Positions 34,080 through 43,790 of a stretch of DNA of 64,000 nt are shown here, in pieces. The notes beneath the pieces were generated by a model, which saw nothing but the letters and a program-made list of their open reading frames with translations, made no database searches and was not told the DNA's origin. How positions within the stretch are numbered: position 1 is the first letter of the stretch; each line of letters begins with the position of its first letter. The position numbers and the translations under genes were made by a program. This stretch comes from Victivallales bacterium (GTDB taxonomy: Bacteria > Verrucomicrobiota > Lentisphaeria > Oligosphaerales > Oligosphaeraceae), in contig JAFXUD010000094.1 of the NCBI GenBank assembly GCA_017535315.1, forward strand, positions 1-64,000. Reading direction: 5' to 3'.

Positions 34080-36523
34080 CCTTGAATCTCCCCAGCATCT
34101 TTTGCGTTTTCATACAGTCGCACGATTTCCGTCACATGATGTTCCCAAGAGAAGTTTTTGGCCCTGCGATAACCTGCCTCAACCAGTTTCTCCCGTATGC
34201 CGTCTCGGTCCTCTAGGATAGTCTGGATGGAATCCCGCATGGCATCGACATCCATGGGGGGGAAGAGCAGGGCTGCATCCTTTCCAAACTCACCCAAAGA
34301 AGAGTTGTTTGAGCAGCAGCAGGGGCAGCCGAAGTGCATTGCTTCAATGAGCGGGAAGCCAAATCCCTCCATCTTGGAGGGAAAGACGTGGAGCGATGCA
34401 GAACGATACGCCTCCGCCTTATACTCCTCAGGAACGTAACCAGTAAACACAATGTTTTCTTTCAGCTTGGATTCCTGCACGGTTTTATCCAGTTCCTTGT
34501 CTCCCCAGCCTTCATTAGAGCCGACGAAAACCAGTTTCTGCTCATTTCGCAGGTGTTCGGGAAGCTTTTCGTATGCCTTGACAAGCCGAATATGGTTTTT
34601 GTTGGGGGCAATACGCGAAACATATAGGATAAAATGACCAGCCTTCAGACCATATCTTTCCAGAAAACCTTCTTCATCTCGTTTAGGAAGGGAGAGGCCG
34701 TTTGGGATAAGACCAATGTGCTTTGGGGGTATCTTCCAGAAGGTCACTATGTCGTCGGAAGTCGCCTGGCTGACGGCTACAATTCGTGTTGCGACACGGC
34801 GGACCAAATGTGCCAGAATATGGTTCAGGTAGAAATTGTGCAGGGGACCATATAGTTTTTTGTTGTGGCACTGGGCCAGGTCGTGGATGGTACCGATGAC
34901 AGGGATTGAACTGTTCAGCGGGAATCTGCGGTTCGCTGCGGCAATCAGGCAGAAGTCATAATCGCAGGGACGAAGCATTCGGGGGAGGCAAACCAGATGA
35001 TAGAGAATCGAGCCGATTGCAGATTTAGCCCAGGCGGGCGTCAGGATAAGATGACTTCCCGTAAAGAACTGTTTATCTGCGGGAACGGACAATACGGTGA
35101 CCTGATGTCCCGCATTCTCCAAGGCCTTTATTACGGCTCTGGTATATTCGGATATGCCTGATTGCCCGTGGTCGAAGGGAAGAGTGTCCACAAGAATACG
35201 CAAAGGGGAAACAGGTGTCGGCGTGGCATCTGCTTTGCCGCTGAGAAGAGACGCCTGCGGAGCAGGACTGCCCTGATGGTCATTTGATTCTGACACATCA
35301 GGGGTGTCGGATGATGTTCCCTCTTTTGGGGAGTGACAAACAGGTGCAATAACCTCCAGGGCTTTTTCAAAGCCAGCGAGAAAACTGTCAATAGAGAAGG
35401 CTTGATTGGCAAACTCCCTTGCCTGGATTCCCATTTGGGCACAGAGAGCAGGATTGTCCAAGAGCGAACAAACTGCATCTGCAAACGCGGGCACGTTTTC
35501 TGTTTGAACCGCAATCCCTGTTTTCCCTGGAATCATCCAGGCGTGCATTCCTCCCAGATCCGAGGCGACAACAGGGAGGGCGTTGGCCGCAGCTTCGACT
35601 CCCACGAGACCAAAGGGCTCCTGCCAGCGGAACGGCAACAGCAGCAAATCGCAGCGGCTATACCATTCCTGCGGGGACTGAATGAAGCCTGTCATCTTAA
35701 CGTTCAGTCCAGAGGCTTCAACACGTTTGTTCAGCATTTCCTTGTCAGGACCATCGCCGACAATGACCCCCTGAAACCGTTTATTTCTGCGGGCAATTTC
35801 CTGAAGCACATCCAGAAAGATCTCTGTGCCTTTGCCGCGTATGAGTTGTCCGACAAAACCAATAAGAGGCGGCTCGTTCTTGAAACATTCTGTCTTGGGC
35901 AAGATGCAGTTCTCTGGAATGGACACTGCAGGAGGCAGAACAATGATTTGCTGAGAAGAAAAACCATTGCGGACCAGGTTGTCCCGCATAAACTCAGAAA
36001 GGACGATGAGATGAGGTATTTGTTTTGCCAATTCGAAACGCTTGTGGAAATCTGTGAATCTGCTTCGGAGGAAAGCGGGCAAACTTGATTGCCAATGGCG
36101 TGGGGCAACCAGCGAACCGCAAAGACCGCAGCGGATGGGGGAATAGGCACGCTGGCAGTTGGTGCGCCCGAATGGGGTGTAATAGTAGCGTCGGGGGCAG
36201 TATAAGTCATGGTCATGGACAACCAGGGCGACACGTTTCCCGAAGTGCACAAGAAGATGTTCTGCAAGGCTGACATCCCAGATACGGTGCATGATGACCG
36301 CGTTAAAATCAGCGGAAAGAGCTTCCAGGGTATTGGAGGCGGAATTGAAGGGTGAAAGGTATTCGGAAACGTTACGTCCCTTTTCCCGATAAAGAAGTTC
36401 CAAGCGATAACCTGCCCCACGAAGCCATTGGGCAACTTGGAAAACATATTGCTCAATGCCTCCTAAAAAGCCAGCATATTCACTGACAAATAGAACGGTA
36501 CCTGGTGTGTGCAAGATGAACAA
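34076..36523 (-). CDS. Tandem GT4-GT4 glycosyltransferase fusion
   Basis: 815 aa holding two complete GT-B enzymes. The first (~8-390) has FLGGIEQYVFQVA, LIGFVGQLIRGKGTEIF and FRWQEPFGLVGVEAAANALPVVAS. A linker rich in Ser, Pro and Glu (~391-440) follows. The second (~443-812) has GQSGISEYTRAVIKAL, ILYVSRIAPNKNHIRLV and FPSKMEGFGFPLIEAMHFGCP. One chain could add two successive sugars. No ATG fits; TTG at 36523 or 36514 is the likely start, since an in-frame stop lies 9 bp upstream. A possible promoter (TTGCAA/TACAAT) overlaps the hairpin at 36550. Confidence 0.9.
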   Translation of the reverse strand: MFILHTPGTVLFVSEYAGFLGGIEQYVFQVAQWLRGAGYRLELLYREKGRNVSEYLSPFNSASNTLEALSADFNAVIMHRIWDVSLAEHLLVHFGKRVALVVHDHDLYCPRRYYYTPFGRTNCQRAYSPIRCGLCGSLVAPRHWQSSLPAFLRSRFTDFHKRFELAKQIPHLIVLSEFMRDNLVRNGFSSQQIIVLPPAVSIPENCILPKTECFKNEPPLIGFVGQLIRGKGTEIFLDVLQEIARRNKRFQGVIVGDGPDKEMLNKRVEASGLNVKMTGFIQSPQEWYSRCDLLLLPFRWQEPFGLVGVEAAANALPVVASDLGGMHAWMIPGKTGIAVQTENVPAFADAVCSLLDNPALCAQMGIQAREFANQAFSIDSFLAGFEKALEVIAPVCHSPKEGTSSDTPDVSESNDHQGSPAPQASLLSGKADATPTPVSPLRILVDTLPFDHGQSGISEYTRAVIKALENAGHQVTVLSVPADKQFFTGSHLILTPAWAKSAIGSILYHLVCLPRMLRPCDYDFCLIAAANRRFPLNSSIPVIGTIHDLAQCHNKKLYGPLHNFYLNHILAHLVRRVATRIVAVSQATSDDIVTFWKIPPKHIGLIPNGLSLPKRDEEGFLERYGLKAGHFILYVSRIAPNKNHIRLVKAYEKLPEHLRNEQKLVFVGSNEGWGDKELDKTVQESKLKENIVFTGYVPEEYKAEAYRSASLHVFPSKMEGFGFPLIEAMHFGCPCCCSNNSSLGEFGKDAALLFPPMDVDAMRDSIQTILEDRDGIREKLVEAGYRRAKNFSWEHHVTEIVRLYENAKDAGEIQG

Positions 36524-36549
36524 AAAACGTTATATTGTAAAAAACATAA

Positions 36550-36897
<348 letters not shown>

Positions 36898-36899
36898 TT

Positions 36900-38033
36900 A
36901 TGGACAATCGTTTTACACTCATTTCGCCTGTGCCAGGCATCAATTCTGGCAGAATATACTATTTTATCCCCGATTGCGTGAAACAGGATAGACCATCGCC
37001 GCTCTTTGTCTTTATGCATGGAGGGGCACAGGCAACGCCCGATGATGCACCATACGAAATGTACCTGCATGAAAAGAAGGGGGTGCTGCAGCCTCATATT
37101 TCACATGCCCCGTTTATTGTTGCGGCTCCTTCTGCGCCTCCTGCCATAGACGGCAAGCGCTGGAACCGTGTTGGAACTGCGAAATATATTGAGGCTGTCA
37201 TTGAAGATGCTTGCTCACGTTTTTGCATTGATCGCGACCGCATCATTTTCGGGGGGCATTCCATGGGCGGGTATGGTGCCTATCATCTTGGGCAGATACT
37301 GGCGGATCGTGCAGCTGGAGTCTTTCTTAGCAGCGGTGCCTGGGTGGAATCGGATTTCCGTTCTCTTTATGGAACTCCTGCCTACATTCTACATGGAAAA
37401 TACGACTGTGCTGCAAACTATCATGAGCAGCACCCCGAACCACGGCACCACGACTGGTGCGGTGTCTCGCACGCGAGGGCGGCGCATGAGTTGATGCTTT
37501 GCTATGGTGTTGAGCATGTTTTTGACGAACATGAGGGAGGACACAGCCTGAAATGGGAACCTGCCCAGATGGCGTTCATGCGCTTTCTTGATTGGGCGGT
37601 CAAGCAGCGGCGCAATCCCTATCCGAAGAAATGTGCCCTCGTGACGCCTTGTGGATCGGGTGACCCTGACCTGGAGAATCGAAGCTCGTCAAGGTATTTG
37701 GAAATCCTCAAACAAGAACCAGGTCTTGTTTCATACGATCGCATTCAGTTGCATGGTCCGAATGTGGCATGGACGGTTCAGCAGTTCCTGCAGCAGGGCT
37801 ATTCCCTTGAGAAGAGTTGGCGGCCAGGTGCGCGTATCATCGCCGAGAATCTGGGGGGAAACCGTTTTGTTGTCCATGCGGAGAATCTCTCCAGCTTCGC
37901 CATAAAACTTGCGCCTGCGATGGGGGACCTTTCACGCCCATTCATTGTTGATGCTGGGGAACTTGGTGTGAAAGCGCTCAAAACAGAGCCTGTTACAGGG
38001 GATTCGGACTACTGCGCACGCATTGTTTTCTGA
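36900..38033 (+). CDS. Alpha/beta hydrolase, putative esterase
   Basis: 377 aa, no signal peptide. The nucleophile elbow is GGHSMGGYGAYH (Ser ~122). The oxyanion region is FVFMHGGAQ, an acid candidate is in ILHGKYDC, and the histidine is in DEHEGGHSLKW. It resembles the Esterase_PHB/feruloyl esterase-like group often linked to glycan use. A C-terminal ~120 residues forms an extra beta-rich domain not assigned. AAGG precedes the ATG. A weak promoter TTAGAA/TATAGT lies at 36842-36870. Confidence 0.85.
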   Translation: MDNRFTLISPVPGINSGRIYYFIPDCVKQDRPSPLFVFMHGGAQATPDDAPYEMYLHEKKGVLQPHISHAPFIVAAPSAPPAIDGKRWNRVGTAKYIEAVIEDACSRFCIDRDRIIFGGHSMGGYGAYHLGQILADRAAGVFLSSGAWVESDFRSLYGTPAYILHGKYDCAANYHEQHPEPRHHDWCGVSHARAAHELMLCYGVEHVFDEHEGGHSLKWEPAQMAFMRFLDWAVKQRRNPYPKKCALVTPCGSGDPDLENRSSSRYLEILKQEPGLVSYDRIQLHGPNVAWTVQQFLQQGYSLEKSWRPGARIIAENLGGNRFVVHAENLSSFAIKLAPAMGDLSRPFIVDAGELGVKALKTEPVTGDSDYCARIVF

Positions 38034-38051
38034 TGGACGAGGTAATAGGAT

Positions 38052-39371
38052 ATGATGATTGTGCATAAACTTCTTTCAGAATGTTCATCACGATGGAAAG
38101 TGGTGTGTGACAAGGATGCGGAAAAAGCAAAACGCTTCTTTGCGCTCTGTGAAATAGTTTGCTTTTCCTTGAGCTGGTTGTCGGTTGTTTTTCTGGCGGT
38201 CCAGTTGATTTGTGCAAGCTGCGGGCGAAAAGATGCTTTTCCCAATTGGCTGTCGGTCTATCTTTCTCCTCTGCTTCTATCGGGAGCGGTGGGCTATCTG
38301 ACGAATTGGATCGCTATTGAGATGGTTTTTCGTCCGTATGAGCCTAAGAAATGGCTACCTTTTTGGCGGCAAGGACTGATTCCACGTAACAAGCCCAACA
38401 TTGCCCGAAAAGTGGGAGACAAGGTGGGAAACGAGTTGCTTTCTCCCGAAAAAATCGCATCGGAACTTAGTGGGCATCTGATGGAGTGGATGCGTCGCCC
38501 TGATGTAATAACCGCTTTGAAAGGAAGACTTCAGGAGTTTCTTGCCTCCCATCAGGAGGCGGTCATCCAGTTTCTGGTGCCACAGATTGAAAATACCTTG
38601 AAGGAGTATGTCGATAAACTGGTGAATCCCGATAGCATCAAGGAACTTTGGGAAACGCAGCTTCTGCCGCTTCTGAACAAGCAGGAGAATCGTCAGAGGA
38701 TTGCCGAGGGATTTGTCTCTTTCTGCAAGGGAAATGCTGGTTCCTTTGCGGTTGTCGTACGTGGACGCATTCGCCAGCATTTGCAGGAGAGGCTCTCCAA
38801 TCTCCCATTTGTGGGGAATTTTTCCGATAGGATTACAGACTGGATTATGGAGTTTTTTGCCGATGAAGAATCAATGAAGGAGATGCTGGCCAACTGGCTT
38901 GCCGAGCCCCAGACGCAGGAGATGCTGGAGCAGAATGTGACGAAGATATGTGAGCAGTTCAACGAGTGGATGAACTCTCCACAGGCGACGGGCAAGTTGA
39001 GCGAATATGCCTCGAACGCCAAGGTAAAACTGAAAACGAAGGTTGCGGAGTATCTGCACGAGGCCTTCCCGAAGACGGTGAAAAACGCCTTGGCATCCGA
39101 AAAACTATGGGATTGGTTTGAGGAGACGGCCCTGCCCACGCTCTCCACCATGCTTTCCAACTACATCACGGAACACCGCCAGGACTTCATCGACCAGCTT
39201 AGGCTGTCAGAACGCGTTGAGGAGGCGATCAACAGGCAGGATATTGGCCAGTTCCACCAGATGGTCAACGAAATTGCTGCCGAGCACCTGGGGGCCATCC
39301 AGGTGCTCGGATATATCCTGGGGAGCATCGTTGGAGCCTTTCAGGTCATGCAGAGTGTTCTTCTGCGCTAG
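38052..39371 (+). CDS. DUF445 family membrane protein
   Basis: 439 aa. An N-terminal helix (~30-53) and a second one (~68-88) with GAVGYLTNWIAIEMVFRPYEP, then GLIPRNKPNIARKVG, are the hallmarks of DUF445 (YheB/YjiN-like) proteins. A long helical, probably coiled-coil region follows (~130-420), with a closing hydrophobic helix (~415-435). Function unknown; members are inner-membrane proteins. It is 18 bp after the esterase. Confidence 0.93.
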   Translation: MMIVHKLLSECSSRWKVVCDKDAEKAKRFFALCEIVCFSLSWLSVVFLAVQLICASCGRKDAFPNWLSVYLSPLLLSGAVGYLTNWIAIEMVFRPYEPKKWLPFWRQGLIPRNKPNIARKVGDKVGNELLSPEKIASELSGHLMEWMRRPDVITALKGRLQEFLASHQEAVIQFLVPQIENTLKEYVDKLVNPDSIKELWETQLLPLLNKQENRQRIAEGFVSFCKGNAGSFAVVVRGRIRQHLQERLSNLPFVGNFSDRITDWIMEFFADEESMKEMLANWLAEPQTQEMLEQNVTKICEQFNEWMNSPQATGKLSEYASNAKVKLKTKVAEYLHEAFPKTVKNALASEKLWDWFEETALPTLSTMLSNYITEHRQDFIDQLRLSERVEEAINRQDIGQFHQMVNEIAAEHLGAIQVLGYILGSIVGAFQVMQSVLLR

Positions 39372-39379
39372 TTTTGATA

Positions 39380-40438
39380 TTATCTCGTTAATCTGTTTTG
39401 TAGCATAAACTCATCCAAAGAAAGGCTATATCCTCGAATTTGCCCCTTGTCCCAGGCGTCATCGACGATGTAGTTGACGATGTAGATTTCGCCGTCAGGG
39501 AACTGCACCCAGCCTGAGTAGCCCAAATCCGCATAGGGAGAGCGGTCGTAATCGATGGGCAGGATTCGTGCAAATGAGTCAGAACGCTTCTCCGCAAGGA
39601 TGGAATCGCGGTCGAGGAGCGCGGCAAAGAGGTTTTGCGTGCCATGCCCCCAGCCACCGCGTCCGCCTTGCATGAAGCGGTAGGTGATGAGGATGTCTCC
39701 GTTGTTCAGGAATCCTGCTGTGGGACGGTGGCAGCCTGGCAGAGGAAGGTCGATGATGGGACCCCAGGTTTCACCGTTGTCATGGCTGATCACTTTTTTG
39801 CAGTCCAGGCCAATGAATGAATTCTCCCGCATAAAGGCGGCAATGCAACTGTGCCCCATTGGCAGCATGGATACCTCGCATAAGTTGAACTCGGGCGAGT
39901 GTGCAACCGTGATGCGGGGAGACCAGTTCTTCCCGCCATCGTCGGAGTAGTGCATGTACTGGGTGAGTTTCCCATCCATCTTGTGGTGCGCGGCGATGAT
40001 GAGGCGGCCCGTGGGGAGTTCGAGCAACTTGTCAGGCACGATTCCGTGGAGCGGCGTTTCGACAGGTTCCATCCAGGTTTCGCCCTCGTTGTCGGAATAG
40101 TAGATCAGGACAACGGCGGCCTTGTAGTCGTCTTCGCTTTTGTCGTGTGAAACCCTATCCACGGTAATGGCCAGGCGGTTGTCCGAAAGGCGGGTGATGC
40201 GGGCGCAGTTGTAATAATAGGGCAGTCCCTTTGTCCCCTCTGTGACGGGCCTTTTGGCAGACCAGGTGCGCCCGCGGTCAGTGGAAGTGGTGAGCATCAG
40301 GCGAGTATAGGAGCGGTCGCCGTGATGGATGCATTCCGAAAAGACGCAGACCAGCTTGCCAGAGGCCGTCAGAACCACGTCAGGCCAGGCTTCGTAGATG
40401 CTTGAATCATTGCTGATGGTGTATTTGCTTATGCTCAT
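39380..40438 (-). CDS. Sialidase-like exo-glycosidase (BNR/Asp-box beta-propeller)
   Basis: 352 aa, no signal peptide. Four Asp boxes (S/Y-x-D-x-G-x-T/N-W) are seen at ~52-59, 115-122, 165-172 and 218-225, so a six-bladed propeller of the sialidase superfamily is expected. FMRENS (~202-207) and CARITRLS supply possible active-site arginines. Exo-sialidase or a related lyase-type activity is possible. ATG 40438 is preferred to 40462 because AAGGA lies 7 nt before it. Confidence 0.85.
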   Translation of the reverse strand: MSISKYTISNDSSIYEAWPDVVLTASGKLVCVFSECIHHGDRSYTRLMLTTSTDRGRTWSAKRPVTEGTKGLPYYYNCARITRLSDNRLAITVDRVSHDKSEDDYKAAVVLIYYSDNEGETWMEPVETPLHGIVPDKLLELPTGRLIIAAHHKMDGKLTQYMHYSDDGGKNWSPRITVAHSPEFNLCEVSMLPMGHSCIAAFMRENSFIGLDCKKVISHDNGETWGPIIDLPLPGCHRPTAGFLNNGDILITYRFMQGGRGGWGHGTQNLFAALLDRDSILAEKRSDSFARILPIDYDRSPYADLGYSGWVQFPDGEIYIVNYIVDDAWDKGQIRGYSLSLDEFMLQNRLTR

Positions 40439-40577
40439 CCTGACATCCTTTTCTTTTTTCATGGAAACAATCTATACAAATATCTTCAAATATACTTCAC
40501 CTTTTGAATAATTGCGAAATATGTTATGAATGTTGTGGAATTGTCGTTATTTGTCGTGAAATATACGCCTCGCCAAT

Positions 40578-40632
40578 TTGCAAAAAAGTTAAAAAAGATG
40601 ATATTATTATACCGCATTTCAGAAAAGAGGAG
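40578..40632 (+). promoter_or_regulatory. Promoter and strong RBS of the EF-G gene
   Basis: TTGCAA (40578-40583), 18-bp spacer, TATTAT (40602-40607). The ribosome binding site GAGGAGG follows at 40626-40632, 8 bp before the ATG. Confidence 0.65.
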
Positions 40633-40640
40633 GCATTATC

Positions 40641-42737
40641 ATGGCGCGTTTACATCCGTTGTCGCAAGTTCGAAATATAGGTATCATGGCTCACATTGAC
40701 GCAGGAAAGACCACCTGCACGGAGCGTGTCCTTTTCTATACAGGTCGTACGCACAAGCTGGGGGAGACGCATGACGGGAAGGCCGTCATGGATTTCATGG
40801 ACCAGGAGAAGGAGCGCGGCATCACCATCACCAGCGCTGCAACCACCTGCATGTGGAACGGGTGTCAGATCAATGTCATCGACACTCCTGGACACGTCGA
40901 TTTCACCGTTGAAGTGGAGCGTTCCCTGCGCATCTTGGATGGCGCTATCGGCCTTTTTTGTGCTGTTGGCGGAGTCGAACCGCAGTCGGAGACGGTTTGG
41001 CGTCAGGCGGAAAAATACCACGTCCCTCGCATCTGTTTCATCAATAAGATGGACCGTGTGGGAGCCGATTTTTTCCAGGTCGTCACGCAGATACACGAAA
41101 TCCTTGGTGCAAACGCCGTGCCGATTGTCCTGCCCATTAACCAGGGGCCTGAGTTCGAGGGGATCATCGACCTGGTGCAGATGTGCCAGGTGCGTTATGT
41201 GGAGGACAAGGGCGGAACATATCCGCAGGATGCACCCTTGACGGAGGAGCAGAGAGAGTATGCGGAGCCTTGGCGCAAGAATCTCGTCGAGCACCTTGCA
41301 GAGTTGGATGAGACCCTACTGGAGAAGTACTTTGCTGGCGAGGAGATTACCGAGGCGGAGATGCGGGCTGCCATCCGCCGCTCCACCATCGCTCAGGAGA
41401 TTTGCCCCGTTCTTTGCGGAAGCGCCTTCCGCAACAAGGGGATTCAGCGGCTTCTTGATGCGATTACCGACTATCTGCCCAGTCCGCTGGACGTCCCGAC
41501 GGCTGTCGGAACGGATGCGGAAGGCCTGCAGATTGAACGCCATGCAGGAGATGAAGAACCGATGGCCGCTCTTGCCTTCAAGGTTGTTGCGGACAAGCAT
41601 GTGGGCAAGCTGGTCTATGTCCGCGTCTATTCTGGAAAAATGGAGGCGGGAAGCTACATTTACAACTCATCAAAGGGCAAGCAGCAGCGTATCGGTCGTC
41701 TGGCGCGTATGCACGCAAACCACCGCGAGGAAGTCGAATGCCTTTATGCTGGTGAAATCGGAGTCGCCATCGGTCTGACGGACACGGTGACTGGGGACAC
41801 TCTTTGTTCGGAGGAGCATCCCATCACCTTGGAGGCCATCGACTTTCCTGCTCCTGTCATCAGCATTGCCGTCAGCCCCTGCAGCAATGGCGACAGGGAC
41901 AAGCTATCGCAGGCTTTGCAGAAACTGGCGGAGGAGGACCCGACCTTCACCGTGCACTTTGACAAGGAGACGGAGAACACCATCATCTCTGGCATGGGTG
42001 AACTGCATCTGGATATCATCGTTGACCGTATTCGCCGTGAGTTTGGCGTGCAGGTGAATTGCGGCGCACCTGAGGTTGCCTATCGTGAGACCTGCACGCA
42101 GGTCGTTAAACACGAGGAGCGCTTCAAGAAACAGACAGGCGGCCACGGGCAATACGCTCATGTGCTTATCACGATGGAGCCGCTGGAGAAGGGTGCTGGT
42201 TACGAGTTCGTCAACGAAATCAAGGGCGGTAACATTCCCAGGGAGTATTTCCCTGCCATTGAGAAGGGGTTCAAGGAGGGACTTGAGGAAGGCCCCAAGG
42301 CGGGCTATCCTGTGGTTGACCTGCGTATCACCCTGGTTGACGGTTCCTACCATGAGGTTGACAGCTCCGAAATAGCGTTCAGAACCTGCGCGTTGAGTGC
42401 ATTCAAAGCCGCTTTCAGCAAGGCGAGGCCCATTTTGCTGGAGCCGATTATGAAGTTGAACATCACGACGCCGACGGAATATGCTGGCGGCATAACGGGC
42501 GGGCTTTGCTCCAAGCGTGGACGTATCCTCGGTATTGACCCCATTAGCCAGAAGACGCAGCTTATCCGCGCCAGCGCACCGCTGGCGAATCTCTTTGGCT
42601 ACACCAGCGAACTGCGAAACATCACCCAGGGACGCGCTGGCTTCAACATGCAGTTCGACTTCTACGAGCCCGTCCCGCAGAATCTCGCCGAGGAGATTGT
42701 CGCGGAACGCCGCAAAAGACGCCAAACAGGCAAGTGA
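40641..42737 (+). CDS. fusA: Translation elongation factor G
   Basis: 698 aa GTPase that drives ribosomal translocation. G1 is [10 protein letters not shown]3 DTPGHVDF, G4 NKMD. Domains II-V are complete, including the domain IV loop region and [14 protein letters not shown] near the end. It is transcribed alone, away from rpsL-rpsG-tuf, so it may be a second EF-G paralogue rather than the main copy. The window cannot settle this. Confidence 0.93.
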   Translation: MARLHPLSQVRNIGIMAHIDAGKTTCTERVLFYTGRTHKLGETHDGKAVMDFMDQEKERGITITSAATTCMWNGCQINVIDTPGHVDFTVEVERSLRILDGAIGLFCAVGGVEPQSETVWRQAEKYHVPRICFINKMDRVGADFFQVVTQIHEILGANAVPIVLPINQGPEFEGIIDLVQMCQVRYVEDKGGTYPQDAPLTEEQREYAEPWRKNLVEHLAELDETLLEKYFAGEEITEAEMRAAIRRSTIAQEICPVLCGSAFRNKGIQRLLDAITDYLPSPLDVPTAVGTDAEGLQIERHAGDEEPMAALAFKVVADKHVGKLVYVRVYSGKMEAGSYIYNSSKGKQQRIGRLARMHANHREEVECLYAGEIGVAIGLTDTVTGDTLCSEEHPITLEAIDFPAPVISIAVSPCSNGDRDKLSQALQKLAEEDPTFTVHFDKETENTIISGMGELHLDIIVDRIRREFGVQVNCGAPEVAYRETCTQVVKHEERFKKQTGGHGQYAHVLITMEPLEKGAGYEFVNEIKGGNIPREYFPAIEKGFKEGLEEGPKAGYPVVDLRITLVDGSYHEVDSSEIAFRTCALSAFKAAFSKARPILLEPIMKLNITTPTEYAGGITGGLCSKRGRILGIDPISQKTQLIRASAPLANLFGYTSELRNITQGRAGFNMQFDFYEPVPQNLAEEIVAERRKRRQTGK

Positions 42738-42757
42738 GTTTTTATTGTTGAGGTGAT

Positions 42758-43576
42758 TTATTCCTTTCTCTCCTCTTCAAAAAACTCCCAGACCTTGTCT
42801 AGGTAGTCTGCCGCCTCGTCATAGACGGCGTGACCATAGTTATCAAAGATGAAGAATCTGCCGCCTGTATTTCGTGCGATTTCCATGGCCTGCTTCGGGG
42901 GAAAAATGCGGTCAAGTGCTCCGCCGATGGCAAGCACGGGGCAGTTGATGGCGTGGAGGTTGGCCGTCAGGTCGAAGCTGCACAGGCCGTCTGCAAAGAT
43001 GGAGAATCGCTTCAACTCCACATCTGTCGTGCCTGAAAGGGAGGCGAGAATCGCCTCTTTGTGCCTTACGTAGAAGGCATCCGTGTAAATCATTTCGGCG
43101 AAGGAACGGCCCAGTTCGTCCGCTTTCCCCGCTTTGGCGAGGGCAGACCAGTTGTTGAGAATGCCTCTGGCATGCTCTGTCATGGCGGGCGTGCTTGAGC
43201 CGATGACAAGCCGTTTCACGAGGTCTGGACGTTCCGCGGCGATTGCCTGCGCCACCATGCCTCCTGCAGAAACTCCCATCATGTAGGCGTCGCGAATGTG
43301 GAGGGCATCCATCGCGCGAATGGTGTCAGTAGCCATCTCCTTCACGGTATAGTGCGCAGGCGGCTCTGACACGCGGTCGAACATGATAATCGTATATTCG
43401 CCGAGAAAACGCCTGTATTGCATGGCGACAGCAGGTGCAAGAGGCATGAGGCTCTTGGTATAAAGCCCTGGAAGGAGGACAAAGCTCTTGGGGCCGCCCT
43501 TGATTATCGCATAGTCCAGCGTAGAGGATGCGGTTTTTATGCTGGAAATCTGAATGTCTGGTTGGGTGGTGCTCAT
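42758..43576 (-). CDS. Alpha/beta hydrolase
   Basis: 272 aa. Nucleophile elbow GVSAGGM, acid in GGALDRIF, histidine in NYGHAVYDEA; compact fold without lid insertions. It resembles 3-oxoadipate enol-lactonase/haloperoxidase-like members. Substrate unknown. The hairpin repeat copy B ends about 18 bp before its ATG, so that element occupies its upstream region. Confidence 0.9.
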   Translation of the reverse strand: MSTTQPDIQISSIKTASSTLDYAIIKGGPKSFVLLPGLYTKSLMPLAPAVAMQYRRFLGEYTIIMFDRVSEPPAHYTVKEMATDTIRAMDALHIRDAYMMGVSAGGMVAQAIAAERPDLVKRLVIGSSTPAMTEHARGILNNWSALAKAGKADELGRSFAEMIYTDAFYVRHKEAILASLSGTTDVELKRFSIFADGLCSFDLTANLHAINCPVLAIGGALDRIFPPKQAMEIARNTGGRFFIFDNYGHAVYDEAADYLDKVWEFFEEERKE

Positions 43577-43593
43577 AGTATTTATTGTTTCTC

Positions 43594-43790
43594 GTAACTA
43601 TTCAGAAGGGTAAGCCGCATAGCGGCGACAAGAATTTAGCCGTGGGTGGAGCGAGCGCCTTTGGCGCGAGCGAAACCCACGGGCTAGCGCCTCCCAATTT
43701 CTTTGCGCCGTGCCGCGTAGCGAAGCGGAGCGGCACGGCGCAGAAAATCTAGCAGCCTGTGTCTATAGGCTACCTTTCTAAATAACTATT
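43594..43790. repeat. ~197-bp hairpin-rich repeat element, copy B
   Basis: Same family as 5704-5901 but in the opposite orientation. One end is GTAACTATTCAGAA (43594-43607), the other a diverged TCTAAATAACTA (43777-43788). Conserved blocks include GCCGCATAGCGGC, CCGTGGGT/ACCCACGG and GCGCCGTGCCGC...GCGGCACGGCGC. The inner loop sequence differs from copy A, but the hairpins are kept. The stop codon TAG of the next leftward gene (43786-43788) lies within the terminal repeat. Confidence 0.9.
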
